From Hyphomonas sp. BRH_c22 (GTDB taxonomy: Bacteria > Pseudomonadota > Alphaproteobacteria > Caulobacterales > Hyphomonadaceae): a DNA stretch of 64,000 nucleotides. Shown one piece after another: positions 15,378 through 24,022 of this stretch. A model generated the notes under the pieces. It was not told where the DNA came from, did not search any database, and saw only the letters and a program-made list of their open reading frames with translations. Each line of letters begins with the position of its first letter. Position 1 is the stretch's first letter. Made by a program: the position numbers and the translations under genes. The DNA is taken from positions 1-64,000 of the forward strand of contig NZ_LADU01000120.1 in assembly GCF_000961795.1 (NCBI RefSeq), read 5' to 3'.

Positions 15378-16859
15378 TTAGCTGGCCTTGGCGAGCATGT
15401 CACGCAACAACGTCTTGCCTGCCAGCAAGTAGTGAAGCGCCGCCCAGGCATAGCCGCAGCTGAAGATCAGGATGGACCATTGCAGGCCCTTGGCATCAGC
15501 GTTGGAGCAGGCGGCCAGTTCATCGGCGTTAAGTTCCGCCACCGCCTTGCAGGCATCCAGCGTCAGCCCGAGATCCGCCCCAGAGAGGACGACGGTCTTT
15601 AGGAAGGAGGACAGGATGCCAATGACCGGTGGCCCAAGGCCATAGCCGAGCAGGTTGACCACGAACAGCGTGATTGCCACAGCCGTTGCGCGCATCCGGC
15701 TGTCGACGACACCGCCGGCCACGGCGTACATCGGGCCAAGGTAGAAATAGTGGATCATCGCTGCGACCATCAGGGGCGGCATGGCGATCCAGAGGTTGCT
15801 GGCGGAATAGCCGATCAGATAAAATGGCACCGAGAAGAGCATGCCCAGCGCAGGAATCCACGAGAGAGCTGTCGGGTGACGCTTGGCCACCTTGTCCGCC
15901 AGGTAGCCGGATGTGAATACGCCGATAGCCGCCATGAGGCCCAGAATGATGCCGAACAGCAGGGACGCCTGCTGGATCGTCAACCCGTGCGTTCGGATCA
16001 GGAAGGATGTGGTGAACTGGCCAACGCCATAGCCGACAAAGGAGGCGATCGTCGCCCCGATTGTGATGTGCCAGTAGGTCGGCTTGCTCAGGAGAACCCT
16101 GAAGGCCTCTCCGAAACCGGCTTTGGCCATGCCTTGCAGGGCAATCGGATCGGAATGGCCGCGCGAAGGTTCCTTGACCGTCAATTTCACAATCAGCGAG
16201 ATGAGCACGCCGGGCAGTCCGACAAGGACGAACGCAATGCGCCAGCCTTCGATCTGGCTCCAGTCCACGGCATTGACGGCGAAGGTCCAGCCCCATGCGC
16301 GGAAGAGGGCCTCGGCATTGTCGCCGGTTATATTGCCCGCGATGAAGCCGCCAAAAATCGCCGCAAACATGCCACCGAGCGGCACGCCAAGCGCGTAGAT
16401 GGACACAGCGGTCGAGCGGTTGCGGGGATCGTAATAGTCGGCAATCAGCGAGTTGGCGGGCGGCGTGCAGCCAGCTTCACCAATGCTGACACCGACGCGG
16501 AACAGGAACAGCATGAGGAATGAGGTGGCAAAGCCGCAAAGCGCCGTCATCAGGCTCCAGAGGAACACGGCACCGGCGATGATCCAGACACGATTGTGTC
16601 GCTCCGAGAAACGCGCAATCGGAATGCCGAGGAAGGTGTACAGGACCGCGAATGCCGGACCGCCCAGAAGGCCCATCTGCCAGTCTTCAAGCCCGAACGA
16701 CGCCTTGATCGGCTCGGTCAGGATATTGATGATCGTGCGGTCGATGAAGTTGAAGATATAGACGATCAGAAGGGCGCCCAGCACGTAAGAGCGGTAGCCT
16801 TTCGTCCCAAAGCCGGAATTGGGGGCTGCGATGATTGCGTCAGGCGGCGAATGGCTCAT
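15378..16859 (-). CDS. MFS transporter, spinster-like
   Basis: A 493-residue major facilitator with about 12 membrane helices. The first helix contains the family-typical NFIDRTIINILTEPIK, loop 2-3 has the RFSERHNR basic motif, and helix 5 has GEAGCTPPANSLIADYYDPRNRSTA. These match the spinster-like group common in sphingomonads and Hyphomonas, whose substrates are mostly undefined. The neighbouring gene (16914-18407) is a close paralogue with the same motifs. It sits 9 bases upstream of thrB on the same strand. Confidence 0.85.
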   Translation of the reverse strand: MSHSPPDAIIAAPNSGFGTKGYRSYVLGALLIVYIFNFIDRTIINILTEPIKASFGLEDWQMGLLGGPAFAVLYTFLGIPIARFSERHNRVWIIAGAVFLWSLMTALCGFATSFLMLFLFRVGVSIGEAGCTPPANSLIADYYDPRNRSTAVSIYALGVPLGGMFAAIFGGFIAGNITGDNAEALFRAWGWTFAVNAVDWSQIEGWRIAFVLVGLPGVLISLIVKLTVKEPSRGHSDPIALQGMAKAGFGEAFRVLLSKPTYWHITIGATIASFVGYGVGQFTTSFLIRTHGLTIQQASLLFGIILGLMAAIGVFTSGYLADKVAKRHPTALSWIPALGMLFSVPFYLIGYSASNLWIAMPPLMVAAMIHYFYLGPMYAVAGGVVDSRMRATAVAITLFVVNLLGYGLGPPVIGILSSFLKTVVLSGADLGLTLDACKAVAELNADELAACSNADAKGLQWSILIFSCGYAWAALHYLLAGKTLLRDMLAKAS

Positions 16860-16913
16860 TCAGGGTCACTCTCTCTACGTTTGGTACGATGGCCGGAGGC
16901 CTTAGCAACAGGA

Positions 16914-18407
16914 TCAGTCGGGGTTATAGCGGTCGCGCAGGTAGGTCCGGCTGGCCATGTAGTAGCAGGCCGACGCAGCGATGAAGACGAGTACGGTGGC
17001 CGCCATGGACTGGCGCAGGCCATCACCATAGGCCGCGCAGAGGGCCGGGCCAGCCTCGCCGAGTTCCAGCATCTGGGCGCCGCACATCTTGGGATCGAAG
17101 GCTGCGGCCAGGTCGCCATAGCCCGACAGGCCGATTTCGCGGGCCATGAAGAAGTCACTCATGGCGCCCACAAACAGCGGCCCGATGCCATTGCCGATAA
17201 GGCTGATGATGAGAAGCAGGACGGCGATCGTGGTGGCACGCGAGCGCGGGCTGACAATGCCCGTGCCCACCGAATACTGCGCTCCGAGATAGGCATAGTG
17301 TCCGACGGCCGCGATGGCCCAGAGGATGAAAGCCATGAGAAGCGTGGGGCTGAAGAAGGCGGCGATGTAAGCCGGGACGGCAACAAGCAGGCCCACGGAC
17401 GGCAGCCAGGCCACGACGGCCGGATAGCGCCCGCTGAGCTTTTCCGAGAGGAAGCCCCCGACGAAAGTACCCAAAGCGGCAAATGCAGCGAGCGGCGCGC
17501 CATACATGATGGCGGCTTCACGCACACCGATGCCATGCACGCGCTGCAGGAAGGGCGCCTGGAAACTAATCAGGCCGTAGCCGACAAAGGCCACAAGGGC
17601 CGCGCCGAGGGCGAGCCACCAGAAGGTGGGCTTGCGGCCGAATTCCTGAAACGCTTCGAAAAAAGGTGTCTTGCGGGTCGGGTCGGCGTCTGGCGGATCG
17701 GAATAGCCACGCGGCGGTTCCTTGATCGTGAGCCATAGGATCAGCGCGATGATTACGCCGGGGGCGCCGATCACGACAAAGGCGATTCGCCAGCCTTCAA
17801 CATTCGTCCAGTCCATGCCGGAGAACAGGAAACCAAGACCGATGGAATCGATCCAGGCGCCGAAATCGGCGCCTTTGATCGACGCTATCGTACCTCCGAA
17901 AAGCTGCGCAAGGACGCCTCCGATCGTCACGCCCATGGAATAGATGCCTATGGCATTCGCGCGACTTTTGGGTGGGTAGTAATCCGTGATGATTGAATTG
18001 GCTGGCGGCGTGCAGCCAGCCTCACCGATAGCAACGCCGACGCGGAAGATCAGGAGCCAGATAAAGGCCGTCGCCATCCCGCACAGGGCTGTCATGATCG
18101 ACCAGACGATGACGCAAACCGCGATCACCATGACCCGGTTGCTGCGATCCGCCCACATGGCAATCGGAATGCCCATCAGCGCGTAGAACAGGGCGAAGGG
18201 CGGACCGGACAGGAGGCCCCACTGGGTGTCATTCAGACTGAATGTGTTGATGATCGGCTGGGCAACGACGGAGATCAGCGTCCGGTCGATGAAATTGAGC
18301 GTGTAGATCAGCATCAGCGCGATCAGGACATAGGAGCGATAGCCCTTTGACCCGTACCCGGTCAGTTGACCCTGCGTAACGGTCTTGGCCGCGGTGGTGT
18401 CGGTCAT
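16914..18407 (-). CDS. MFS transporter, spinster-like (paralogue)
   Basis: A 497-residue, about 12-helix transporter closely related to the next gene downstream: NFIDRTLISVVAQPI, MWADRSNRVM and GEAGCTPPANSIITDYYPPKSRANA occupy the same positions. The pair is separated by 54 bases and probably arose by tandem duplication followed by divergence. The C-terminal loop is long (SGYGDLAAAFDPKMCGAQM). The substrate is unknown, although such transporters often accompany lipid or aromatic catabolism genes. Confidence 0.85.
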   Translation of the reverse strand: MTDTTAAKTVTQGQLTGYGSKGYRSYVLIALMLIYTLNFIDRTLISVVAQPIINTFSLNDTQWGLLSGPPFALFYALMGIPIAMWADRSNRVMVIAVCVIVWSIMTALCGMATAFIWLLIFRVGVAIGEAGCTPPANSIITDYYPPKSRANAIGIYSMGVTIGGVLAQLFGGTIASIKGADFGAWIDSIGLGFLFSGMDWTNVEGWRIAFVVIGAPGVIIALILWLTIKEPPRGYSDPPDADPTRKTPFFEAFQEFGRKPTFWWLALGAALVAFVGYGLISFQAPFLQRVHGIGVREAAIMYGAPLAAFAALGTFVGGFLSEKLSGRYPAVVAWLPSVGLLVAVPAYIAAFFSPTLLMAFILWAIAAVGHYAYLGAQYSVGTGIVSPRSRATTIAVLLLIISLIGNGIGPLFVGAMSDFFMAREIGLSGYGDLAAAFDPKMCGAQMLELGEAGPALCAAYGDGLRQSMAATVLVFIAASACYYMASRTYLRDRYNPD

Positions 18408-18510
18408 GCGCTGTCAGCCTCCCTGGAATTATCGCACTCTGACGGCGCGTTTGCAATTCCACACGGTAGCGGCCCGCCGGTCATCTGCAAGTCTTATCGC
18501 GACGTCATTG

Positions 18511-19212
18511 TCAGATCAGGCTAGCCGTGCGGAAGCTCGTGACGCCGCTGGTTCCGGCGATCAGGTGATCATGAACTGTAATGTCAAAGGGATCCAGCAC
18601 GTCGATGATTTCGCGGGTCATGTCGATATCGGCGCGCGACGGTGTCATGTCGCCAGAGGGGTGATTGTGCACCAGGATCAGGCTGGAGGCCTGTAATTCA
18701 AGTGCCCGCCGGGTGATTTCACGCGGATAGACCGGGGCATGATCGACCGTGCCGTGCCCCATCACCTCGTCAGCGATGAACTGGTTCTTGCGATCAAGAA
18801 ACAGGACAGGGAATTGCTCGCGCTTTTCGTGCTGCAACTCGATGCGGACATAATCGATAAGGGCTGACCAGGACGAGATGGCGGGCCGCCGGCGAATTTC
18901 CTCCCGCGCCGCACGAGACTGGATCTCCGCCACGGCCTTGAGATAGGCCGCGACGGTTTCGCCGATACCATCCACCTTGATCAGGTCGGCGCCGGGGGCC
19001 GCGAAGACGCCGGAAAGACTGCCGAAACGCGCCATCAAGGCTTTGGCAATCGGTTTGACGTCACGGCGGGGAATGAAAGCCATTAGAATGACTTCCAGTA
19101 TTTCGTAGTCTTCCAGGGCGCCCGCTCCGCGCGACAGCAGTTTGCCGCGCAACCGCTCGCGATGGCCCTGCCAGTGCGGTTTCGTGTCGGGTTGGCCGTC
19201 GGCCCCCGGCAT
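18511..19212 (-). CDS. radC: RadC-family JAB-domain protein
   Basis: A 233-residue protein with an N-terminal helix-hairpin-helix region (DYEILEVILMAFIPRRDVKPIAKAL and LIKVDGIGETVAAYLKA) and a C-terminal JAMM/JAB metalloprotease-like domain with the metal motif HNHPSGDMTPSRAD. Despite the name, a DNA-repair role is not supported in E. coli, and the function of the family is unsettled. It begins 4 bases after the map stop on the same strand, so the two are probably cotranscribed. Confidence 0.9.
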   Translation of the reverse strand: MPGADGQPDTKPHWQGHRERLRGKLLSRGAGALEDYEILEVILMAFIPRRDVKPIAKALMARFGSLSGVFAAPGADLIKVDGIGETVAAYLKAVAEIQSRAAREEIRRRPAISSWSALIDYVRIELQHEKREQFPVLFLDRKNQFIADEVMGHGTVDHAPVYPREITRRALELQASSLILVHNHPSGDMTPSRADIDMTREIIDVLDPFDITVHDHLIAGTSGVTSFRTASLI

Positions 19213-19215
19213 GGC

Positions 19216-20037
19216 CTATTGCTTCACGGCGTGGGGCGTGTGCAGGCCCTTGGGTGACTGGGTGAAGATTTCAAAACCCGTCTCGGTGACGCCTACGGAA
19301 TGCTCGAACTGGGCCGACAACTGGCGGTCGCGCGTCACGGCAGTCCAGCCGTCCGGCAGGATCGCTGCGTCCTTGCGGCCGAGGTTCAGCATCGGCTCGA
19401 CGGTGAAGAACATGCCGGGTTTCAGTTCCGGTCCGGTGCCATAATCGGAAGAGTGCACGACATTCGGTTCGTCATGGAACAGGCGGCCAAGGCCGTGCCC
19501 GCAGAAGTCTTCCACCACAGACATGCGATTGAGGCGGGCGATTTCCGAAATGGCGCCGCCAATGTCGCCGAAACGGGCGCCGGGTTTGACGGCATTGATG
19601 CCGGCCATCATCGCTTCATAGGTCACATCCATCAGGCGTTCGGCTTTGCGCTTCACCTCGCCAACGCCATACATGCGGGAGTGGTCGCCGTGCCAGCCGT
19701 CAAGGATGCAGGTCACGTCAATATTGGCGATGTCGCCTTCCTTGAGCGGCTTTGCGCCGGGGATGCCGTGGCAGATCACATGGTTGACCGAAATGCAGGA
19801 CGCGTGGCGATATCCGCGGTAGCCGATGGTCGCCGACTGCGCACCATGATCGAGCACGAACTCGCGCACCAGGTCGTCGAGATATTTCGTGGTGACACCC
19901 GGTTTCACTTCGCTGACCAGCATGTCGAGGCATTCGGCCACGATGCGGCCCGCCCTGCGCATGCCTGCGAACCCTTCCGCATCGTGGATGCGGATTTCGC
20001 CAGTGCGCATGGGCAGGAGGGCTGTTGTGTCATTCAT
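19216..20037 (-). CDS. map: Methionine aminopeptidase, type I
   Basis: Removes N-terminal methionine from new proteins. It has 273 residues. All five metal ligands are visible: two Asp in NIDVTCILDGWHGDHSRMY, His in GHGLGRLFHDEPNV, Glu in FTVEPML and Glu in QFEHSVGVTE. The substrate-site His is in ISVNHVICHGIP. It has a short N-terminal extension (NDTTALLPMRTGEIRIHDAEG). radC follows on the same strand. Confidence 0.96.
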   Translation of the reverse strand: MNDTTALLPMRTGEIRIHDAEGFAGMRRAGRIVAECLDMLVSEVKPGVTTKYLDDLVREFVLDHGAQSATIGYRGYRHASCISVNHVICHGIPGAKPLKEGDIANIDVTCILDGWHGDHSRMYGVGEVKRKAERLMDVTYEAMMAGINAVKPGARFGDIGGAISEIARLNRMSVVEDFCGHGLGRLFHDEPNVVHSSDYGTGPELKPGMFFTVEPMLNLGRKDAAILPDGWTAVTRDRQLSAQFEHSVGVTETGFEIFTQSPKGLHTPHAVKQ

Positions 20038-20122
20038 GGTTCAGGCTTTCAGGTCTCTTCAGCTGAATGTGGCAGCGATTGACGCAAATTTCTACCCCGG
20101 ACCCTGTGTTAATCAGGCCCGA

Positions 20123-20563
20123 TCAGGCTTCCAGCCTGGCCTCCAGGCTGACCTTGATGGCGCCCAGGGCAACCGAGACAGGGCACGATTCCTTTGCCTT
20201 GGTTGCGGTCTCGAGAAAGTCAGCCTCACGCGCGCCCGGTACCTTGCCGACCAGCGTCAGCGCGCTGCTGACGATCCTGAAGCCGCCGCCATCCTTCGGT
20301 TCAACGGTCACGACCGCTTCAGCTTCCAACTTGTCAGCCGGGGTGCCGTTCTCGGCAAGCATATGCGAGAGCTGCATTGCGAAGCAGCCGGCATGGGCCG
20401 CCGCAAGCAGTTCTTCCGGGTTGGTGCCGGATTTGCCACTCTCGTCTTCAAACCGGGACTTGAAGGAATAACCGTGCGCCTTGAGGGCGCCGCTTTGCGT
20501 ATCGATCGTTCCGGTGCCATCGTTGAGGGCACCTTTCCAGATAGCTGTGGCATGGCGTTTCAT
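20123..20563 (-). CDS. osmC: OsmC-family peroxiredoxin
   Basis: A 146-residue thiol peroxidase of the OsmC/Ohr superfamily. The two redox cysteines lie in AAAHAGCFAMQLSHML and KAKESCPVSVAL. The start RHATAIWKGALNDGTGTIDTQSG fits OsmC rather than Ohr. It would detoxify organic hydroperoxides in the cytoplasm. It diverges from the CinA-like gene with about 100 bases between starts, a stretch that contains a perfect palindrome (20647-20669). Confidence 0.9.
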   Translation of the reverse strand: MKRHATAIWKGALNDGTGTIDTQSGALKAHGYSFKSRFEDESGKSGTNPEELLAAAHAGCFAMQLSHMLAENGTPADKLEAEAVVTVEPKDGGGFRIVSSALTLVGKVPGAREADFLETATKAKESCPVSVALGAIKVSLEARLEA

Positions 20564-20646
20564 GGATAGCTCCTTGTATGAGAGTTGGGGGTCATAGCCT
20601 TAAATGCATGGCGGCCCACCATGTTCCGGCTTGGCGAGCCTTGGCT

Positions 20647-20669
20647 GACATGCCATCAAATGGCATGTC
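20647..20669 (+). promoter_or_regulatory. Perfect 10-bp palindrome spanning the CinA-like start codons
   Basis: GACATGCCAT, loop CAA, ATGGCATGTC. Each arm contains an in-frame ATG of the downstream gene (20650 and 20665). It could be an operator between divergent genes or an mRNA hairpin that hides the start. No regulator is identified. Confidence 0.5.
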
Positions 20670-21438
20670 CAATGACCAGCCCACTGCCGCCGTCCTGCTG
20701 ATCGGCGATGAAATCCTCTCGGGCCGCACCCGCGACATAAATCTCCAACAGATCGCGACATATCTCGCGCCGCTCGGCATTCCGGTCGTGGAATCACGCA
20801 CGGTCGCCGATGTGCAGGCAAGCATCGTGAAGGCGGTGAACGAACTTCGTGTCGCCTATACCTATGTCTTCACGACCGGCGGCATCGGCCCGACACATGA
20901 TGACATTACGGCGGACGCGATAGCGGCGGCCTTTGGCGTAGGCATCGGCGAGCATCCGGAGGTGATTGCCATGCTGTCGGAACGCTATGCCGAAATGAAA
21001 ACCGAATTCACGCCGGCCCGCCGCCGCATGGCGCGCATTCCGCACGGCGCGAGTCTCGTGGGCAACCCCGTTTCGGGTGCACCGGGGTTCCAGATGGAGA
21101 ATGTGTTCACGCTGGCGGGGGTGCCCCAGGTCGCGCGCGGCATGCTGGAGGATATCGGTCCGCGGCTTCGCACGGGCGCGGTGGTGCACAAGGTCACCAT
21201 AAGGGGGATTGGGTTGCGTGAAGGTGATATCGCGGAGCCGCTCGGCGCGCTGGCCGCCGGGATGCCGGACGTGGCCTTTGGGTCCTATCCATGGTTCCGT
21301 TCCCTTGGCGACAACGGCGTCCATCTCGTTGCCAGCACGATCCGTGAAGACCTGATCGAGGATGTCACCCAAAGGCTCGAAGGGATTATCGCTGCGACCG
21401 GGGTGAAGCCGGAGCGCATTGTGGAGGACACGAAGTGA
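20665..21438 (+). CDS. CinA-like molybdopterin-binding-domain protein
   Basis: A 257-residue protein equal to the N-terminal MoCF-binding domain of CinA. It contains LLIGDEILSGRTRDIN, FTTGGIGPTHDDITADAIA and LVGNPVSGAPGFQ. The C-terminal NMN-deamidase domain of full CinA is absent. The start is uncertain: ATG 20665 begins just before the conserved core, but ATG 20650 and two upstream ATGs are in frame and none has a convincing ribosome site. It overlaps the following membrane gene by 4 bases (GTGA). Confidence 0.85.
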   Translation: MSNDQPTAAVLLIGDEILSGRTRDINLQQIATYLAPLGIPVVESRTVADVQASIVKAVNELRVAYTYVFTTGGIGPTHDDITADAIAAAFGVGIGEHPEVIAMLSERYAEMKTEFTPARRRMARIPHGASLVGNPVSGAPGFQMENVFTLAGVPQVARGMLEDIGPRLRTGAVVHKVTIRGIGLREGDIAEPLGALAAGMPDVAFGSYPWFRSLGDNGVHLVASTIREDLIEDVTQRLEGIIAATGVKPERIVEDTK

Positions 21439-21923
21439 CGACGCTCCTGAAGCGAACGCCCGTGATATGGGGGCTGTTCGTGGCAGCGATCCTGATCTGG
21501 TTGGGTTTCGGCATCTTCGCTGAAGCGGTTGGGGGCACATTCCTCGACACGATTGCCAATGGGGAGCGCAGCCGAACCCTGATTGCGGGCCTGAGCGAGG
21601 TTCAACGCTCGGCGCATTTCCGAGTGACCATATTTCTCGATACGGCCTTCCCGATCGCCTATGGCGGGTTCTTTGCCGGGATGCCGTTGCGCTTTTTTGG
21701 CAAGTATGGGCGGATTGCTGCGCTTCCCGCGCTGGCGACGGCGATTGTCGATCTGACCGAGAATACGGTCCAGGCGCTTGCATTGTCTGGTGCTGCTGAT
21801 GCGCTTGACGCGAAGGCCTGGCTCACGCCTTTGAAATTCGACCTGTTTTTCCTGGCTGCGGCAATCGCCCTCATCGCGCTCGTCATCGCAGTCGTGAACA
21901 TTTTCCGCAAACGGCAGGCCTGA
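21435..21923 (+). CDS. Putative four-helix membrane protein
   Basis: A 162-residue protein with about four membrane helices: VIWGLFVAAILIWLGFGIFAE, FLDTAFPIAYGGFFAGMPL, IAALPALATAIVDLTENTVQ and LFFLAAAIALIALVIAVVNIF. The acidic Asp-Leu-Thr-Glu in the third helix is notable. It starts with GTG overlapping the CinA-like stop. I recognise no family; the coupling suggests, but does not prove, a shared function. Confidence 0.65.
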   Translation: MTTLLKRTPVIWGLFVAAILIWLGFGIFAEAVGGTFLDTIANGERSRTLIAGLSEVQRSAHFRVTIFLDTAFPIAYGGFFAGMPLRFFGKYGRIAALPALATAIVDLTENTVQALALSGAADALDAKAWLTPLKFDLFFLAAAIALIALVIAVVNIFRKRQA

Positions 21924-21964
21924 CCGGCCTCTGCAACATACAAGATCATTGGAAGGAACCCGGC

Positions 21965-22738
21965 ATGGCCGAGAACATTATCACTGTTGAGCGCGACGAA
22001 GCCGTCGCAATTGTCACCCTGAACCGGCCTGATGCTCTGAACGCGCTAAGCCGGGCCCTGCGCGCCGAGATATCGCGCGTGTTTACCGAACTGGCGGGAG
22101 ACAAGGATATCCGCGCCGTCGTGCTGACCGGCGCCGGACGCGCCTTCACCGCTGGCGTTGATCTCAAGGAAGCCGGCGAGACCGGGTTTGCCCTTGGCGC
22201 CGATGGCGGCGACCTCGACATCGCCAAGGCGATCACGGCCTATCCCTGGCCGGTCATTGGCGCGATCAACGGGTTCGCCATCACGGGCGGCTTCGAACTG
22301 GCCCTGATGTGCGATGTGCTGCTTGCGTCGGAAAATGCGAAGTTCGCCGATACCCACGCCCGCGTCGGCATCATGCCGGGCTGGGGCCTGTCGCAGAAAC
22401 TCTCCCGCCTCATCGGCATCAGCCGCGCCAAGGAACTCTCCTTCAGCGGCAATTTCCTCGACGCCGAAACGGCTGAACGCTGGGGCCTCGTCAACCGCGT
22501 CTACAAGGCCGATGAGTTGCTGCCTGCCGCCCGCAAGCTGGCCCACGAAATGACAAGCTGTGATCCGGTCCTGCTGCGTGGCTACAAGAAGATGATTGAT
22601 GATGGCTTTGCCATGCCCTTCGGCGACGCGCTGAAGGAAGAGATCCGGCGTTCAGCCGCGCATGCGGCGAGCGTCACCGCCGAGAGCGTGGAAGCGGCGC
22701 GCAAGAAAGTGACCGAGCGCGGTCGCGGACTCAACTAG
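21965..22738 (+). CDS. Enoyl-CoA hydratase/isomerase (crotonase) family protein
   Basis: A 257-residue crotonase-fold protein. The CoA and oxyanion motifs are LNRPDALNALS, GAGRAFTAGVDLKE and NGFAITGGFELALMCDVL, the last holding one catalytic Glu. The position of the second catalytic Glu of classical hydratases reads DTHARVGIMPGWG, so the reaction may not be simple hydration. SD and start are clear (GGAAGGAACCCGGC before ATG). The thiolase follows after 17 bases, so both probably serve one fatty-acid or aromatic acyl-CoA route. Confidence 0.88.
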   Translation: MAENIITVERDEAVAIVTLNRPDALNALSRALRAEISRVFTELAGDKDIRAVVLTGAGRAFTAGVDLKEAGETGFALGADGGDLDIAKAITAYPWPVIGAINGFAITGGFELALMCDVLLASENAKFADTHARVGIMPGWGLSQKLSRLIGISRAKELSFSGNFLDAETAERWGLVNRVYKADELLPAARKLAHEMTSCDPVLLRGYKKMIDDGFAMPFGDALKEEIRRSAAHAASVTAESVEAARKKVTERGRGLN

Positions 22739-22755
22739 ACCAGAAGGACGATCCC

Positions 22756-23967
22756 ATGAGAGATGTTGTAATCTGCGAGCCAATACGCACGGCAGTCGGC
22801 GGATTTGGGGGTGGCTTCAAGACAGTGCACGCCCACGAACTGGCCAGCCATGTCATCAGTGAGCTGATGGCGCGCACAAAGCTGGCGCCGGAAGCGGTCG
22901 AGGATTGTATCTTCGCCCAGTGCTACCCGACGATGGAAGCACCGGCCTTCGGGCGGATGGTGGCTCTGGATGCCGGCCTGACGACTTCGACGGGCGGATA
23001 CCAGATTGACCGGCGTTGCGGTTCGGGCCTGCAGGCCGTGATCAATGCGATCATGCAGGTCGCCACGGGCGCCAATGATCTGGTCATCGCTGGCGGGGCC
23101 GAGAGCATGTCCAATGCGCCTTTCTTCTCCATCGAGATGCGCTGGGGCATGACCGGTGACGGCCTGACCCTGCATGACGGCCTGTCACGCGGGCGCTACA
23201 CGGCCGGCGGCAAGTTCCATCCTGTGCCGGGCGGCATGATCGAAACCGCCGAAAACCTGCGTCGTGACTATCAGATCAGCCGTGACGCGCAGGATGAGTT
23301 TGCGTGGAATTCCCATCAGAAGGCAGCGGCGGCGCAAAAGGCGGGCAAGTTTGCCGCCGAGATCACGCCGTTCACAGTCAAGGGCCGGAAGGGCGACACG
23401 ATCGTATCCGAGGATGAGCATATCCGTGCAGACTCGACGCTTGAGAAACTCGGCTCGTTGCGGGCGATCCGCGGCAAGGCTGATCCGGATGCGACCGTGA
23501 CGGCGGGCAATGCGTCGGGCCAGAATGATGGCGCGGCCGCCTGCATTGTCTGCACCCGCGAAGCGGCCGACAAATATGGTCTGAAGCCCCTGGGGCGGCT
23601 TGTCTCATGGTCGGTGGCGGGCGTCGGGCCTGAGGTGATGGGCATCGGACCCGTCCCGTCGAGCCAGAAGGCAATGAAGCAGGCCGGACTGGAGATCAAG
23701 GACCTGGATCTCATCGAACTGAACGAGGCGTTTGCCTCCCAGGTGCTTGCCTGCACCAAGGCACTGGGCCTGACAGATGGCGACATGGACCGGCTCAACG
23801 TCAACGGTTCCGGCATTTCGCTTGGCCATCCTGTCGGCGCGACAGGGGTACGGATTCTGACCACGATGCTGCGCGAGATGGAGCGCCGCGAGGCCCGCTA
23901 CGGTCTTGAGACCATGTGCATTGGTGGTGGGCAGGGGCTGGCAGCCGTGTTCGAGCGGGTCAGCTGA
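22756..23967 (+). CDS. Acetyl-CoA C-acyltransferase (thiolase)
   Basis: A 403-residue thiolase. The nucleophilic Cys is in DRRCGSGLQAV (about residues 85-95), the active-site His is in NGSGISLGHPVGATG, and the second Cys is in MCIGGGQGLAAVFE. It cleaves 3-ketoacyl-CoA to acetyl-CoA and a shortened acyl-CoA, or acts in reverse. It forms an operon with the upstream crotonase. The exact chain length or pathway cannot be read from sequence. Confidence 0.93.
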   Translation: MRDVVICEPIRTAVGGFGGGFKTVHAHELASHVISELMARTKLAPEAVEDCIFAQCYPTMEAPAFGRMVALDAGLTTSTGGYQIDRRCGSGLQAVINAIMQVATGANDLVIAGGAESMSNAPFFSIEMRWGMTGDGLTLHDGLSRGRYTAGGKFHPVPGGMIETAENLRRDYQISRDAQDEFAWNSHQKAAAAQKAGKFAAEITPFTVKGRKGDTIVSEDEHIRADSTLEKLGSLRAIRGKADPDATVTAGNASGQNDGAAACIVCTREAADKYGLKPLGRLVSWSVAGVGPEVMGIGPVPSSQKAMKQAGLEIKDLDLIELNEAFASQVLACTKALGLTDGDMDRLNVNGSGISLGHPVGATGVRILTTMLREMERREARYGLETMCIGGGQGLAAVFERVS

Positions 23968-23989
23968 AGGTTCACGCCCTCGATAGTGG

Positions 23990-24014
23990 AGCCCGGGGTA
24001 AATGCCCCGGGCTT
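23990..24014 (+). terminator. Shared terminator between convergent thiolase and peroxiredoxin genes
   Basis: AGCCCGGGG (23990-23998), six-base loop, CCCCGGGCT (24005-24013). It is placed between two convergent stops, so it can serve both strands. The T-tract is weak. Confidence 0.7.
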
Positions 24015-24022
24015 CCAGAGTA

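Noticed and set aside
16596..17738. Long plus-strand ORF opposite the MFS pair
   Set aside because: It spans two well-supported MFS genes on the other strand and shows no membrane or domain pattern.
20578..20664. Upstream start for the CinA-like protein
   Set aside because: The extra residues (GGHSLKCMAAHHVPAW and following) do not resemble the family, whose conserved part begins just after Met 20665; kept only as an alternative.
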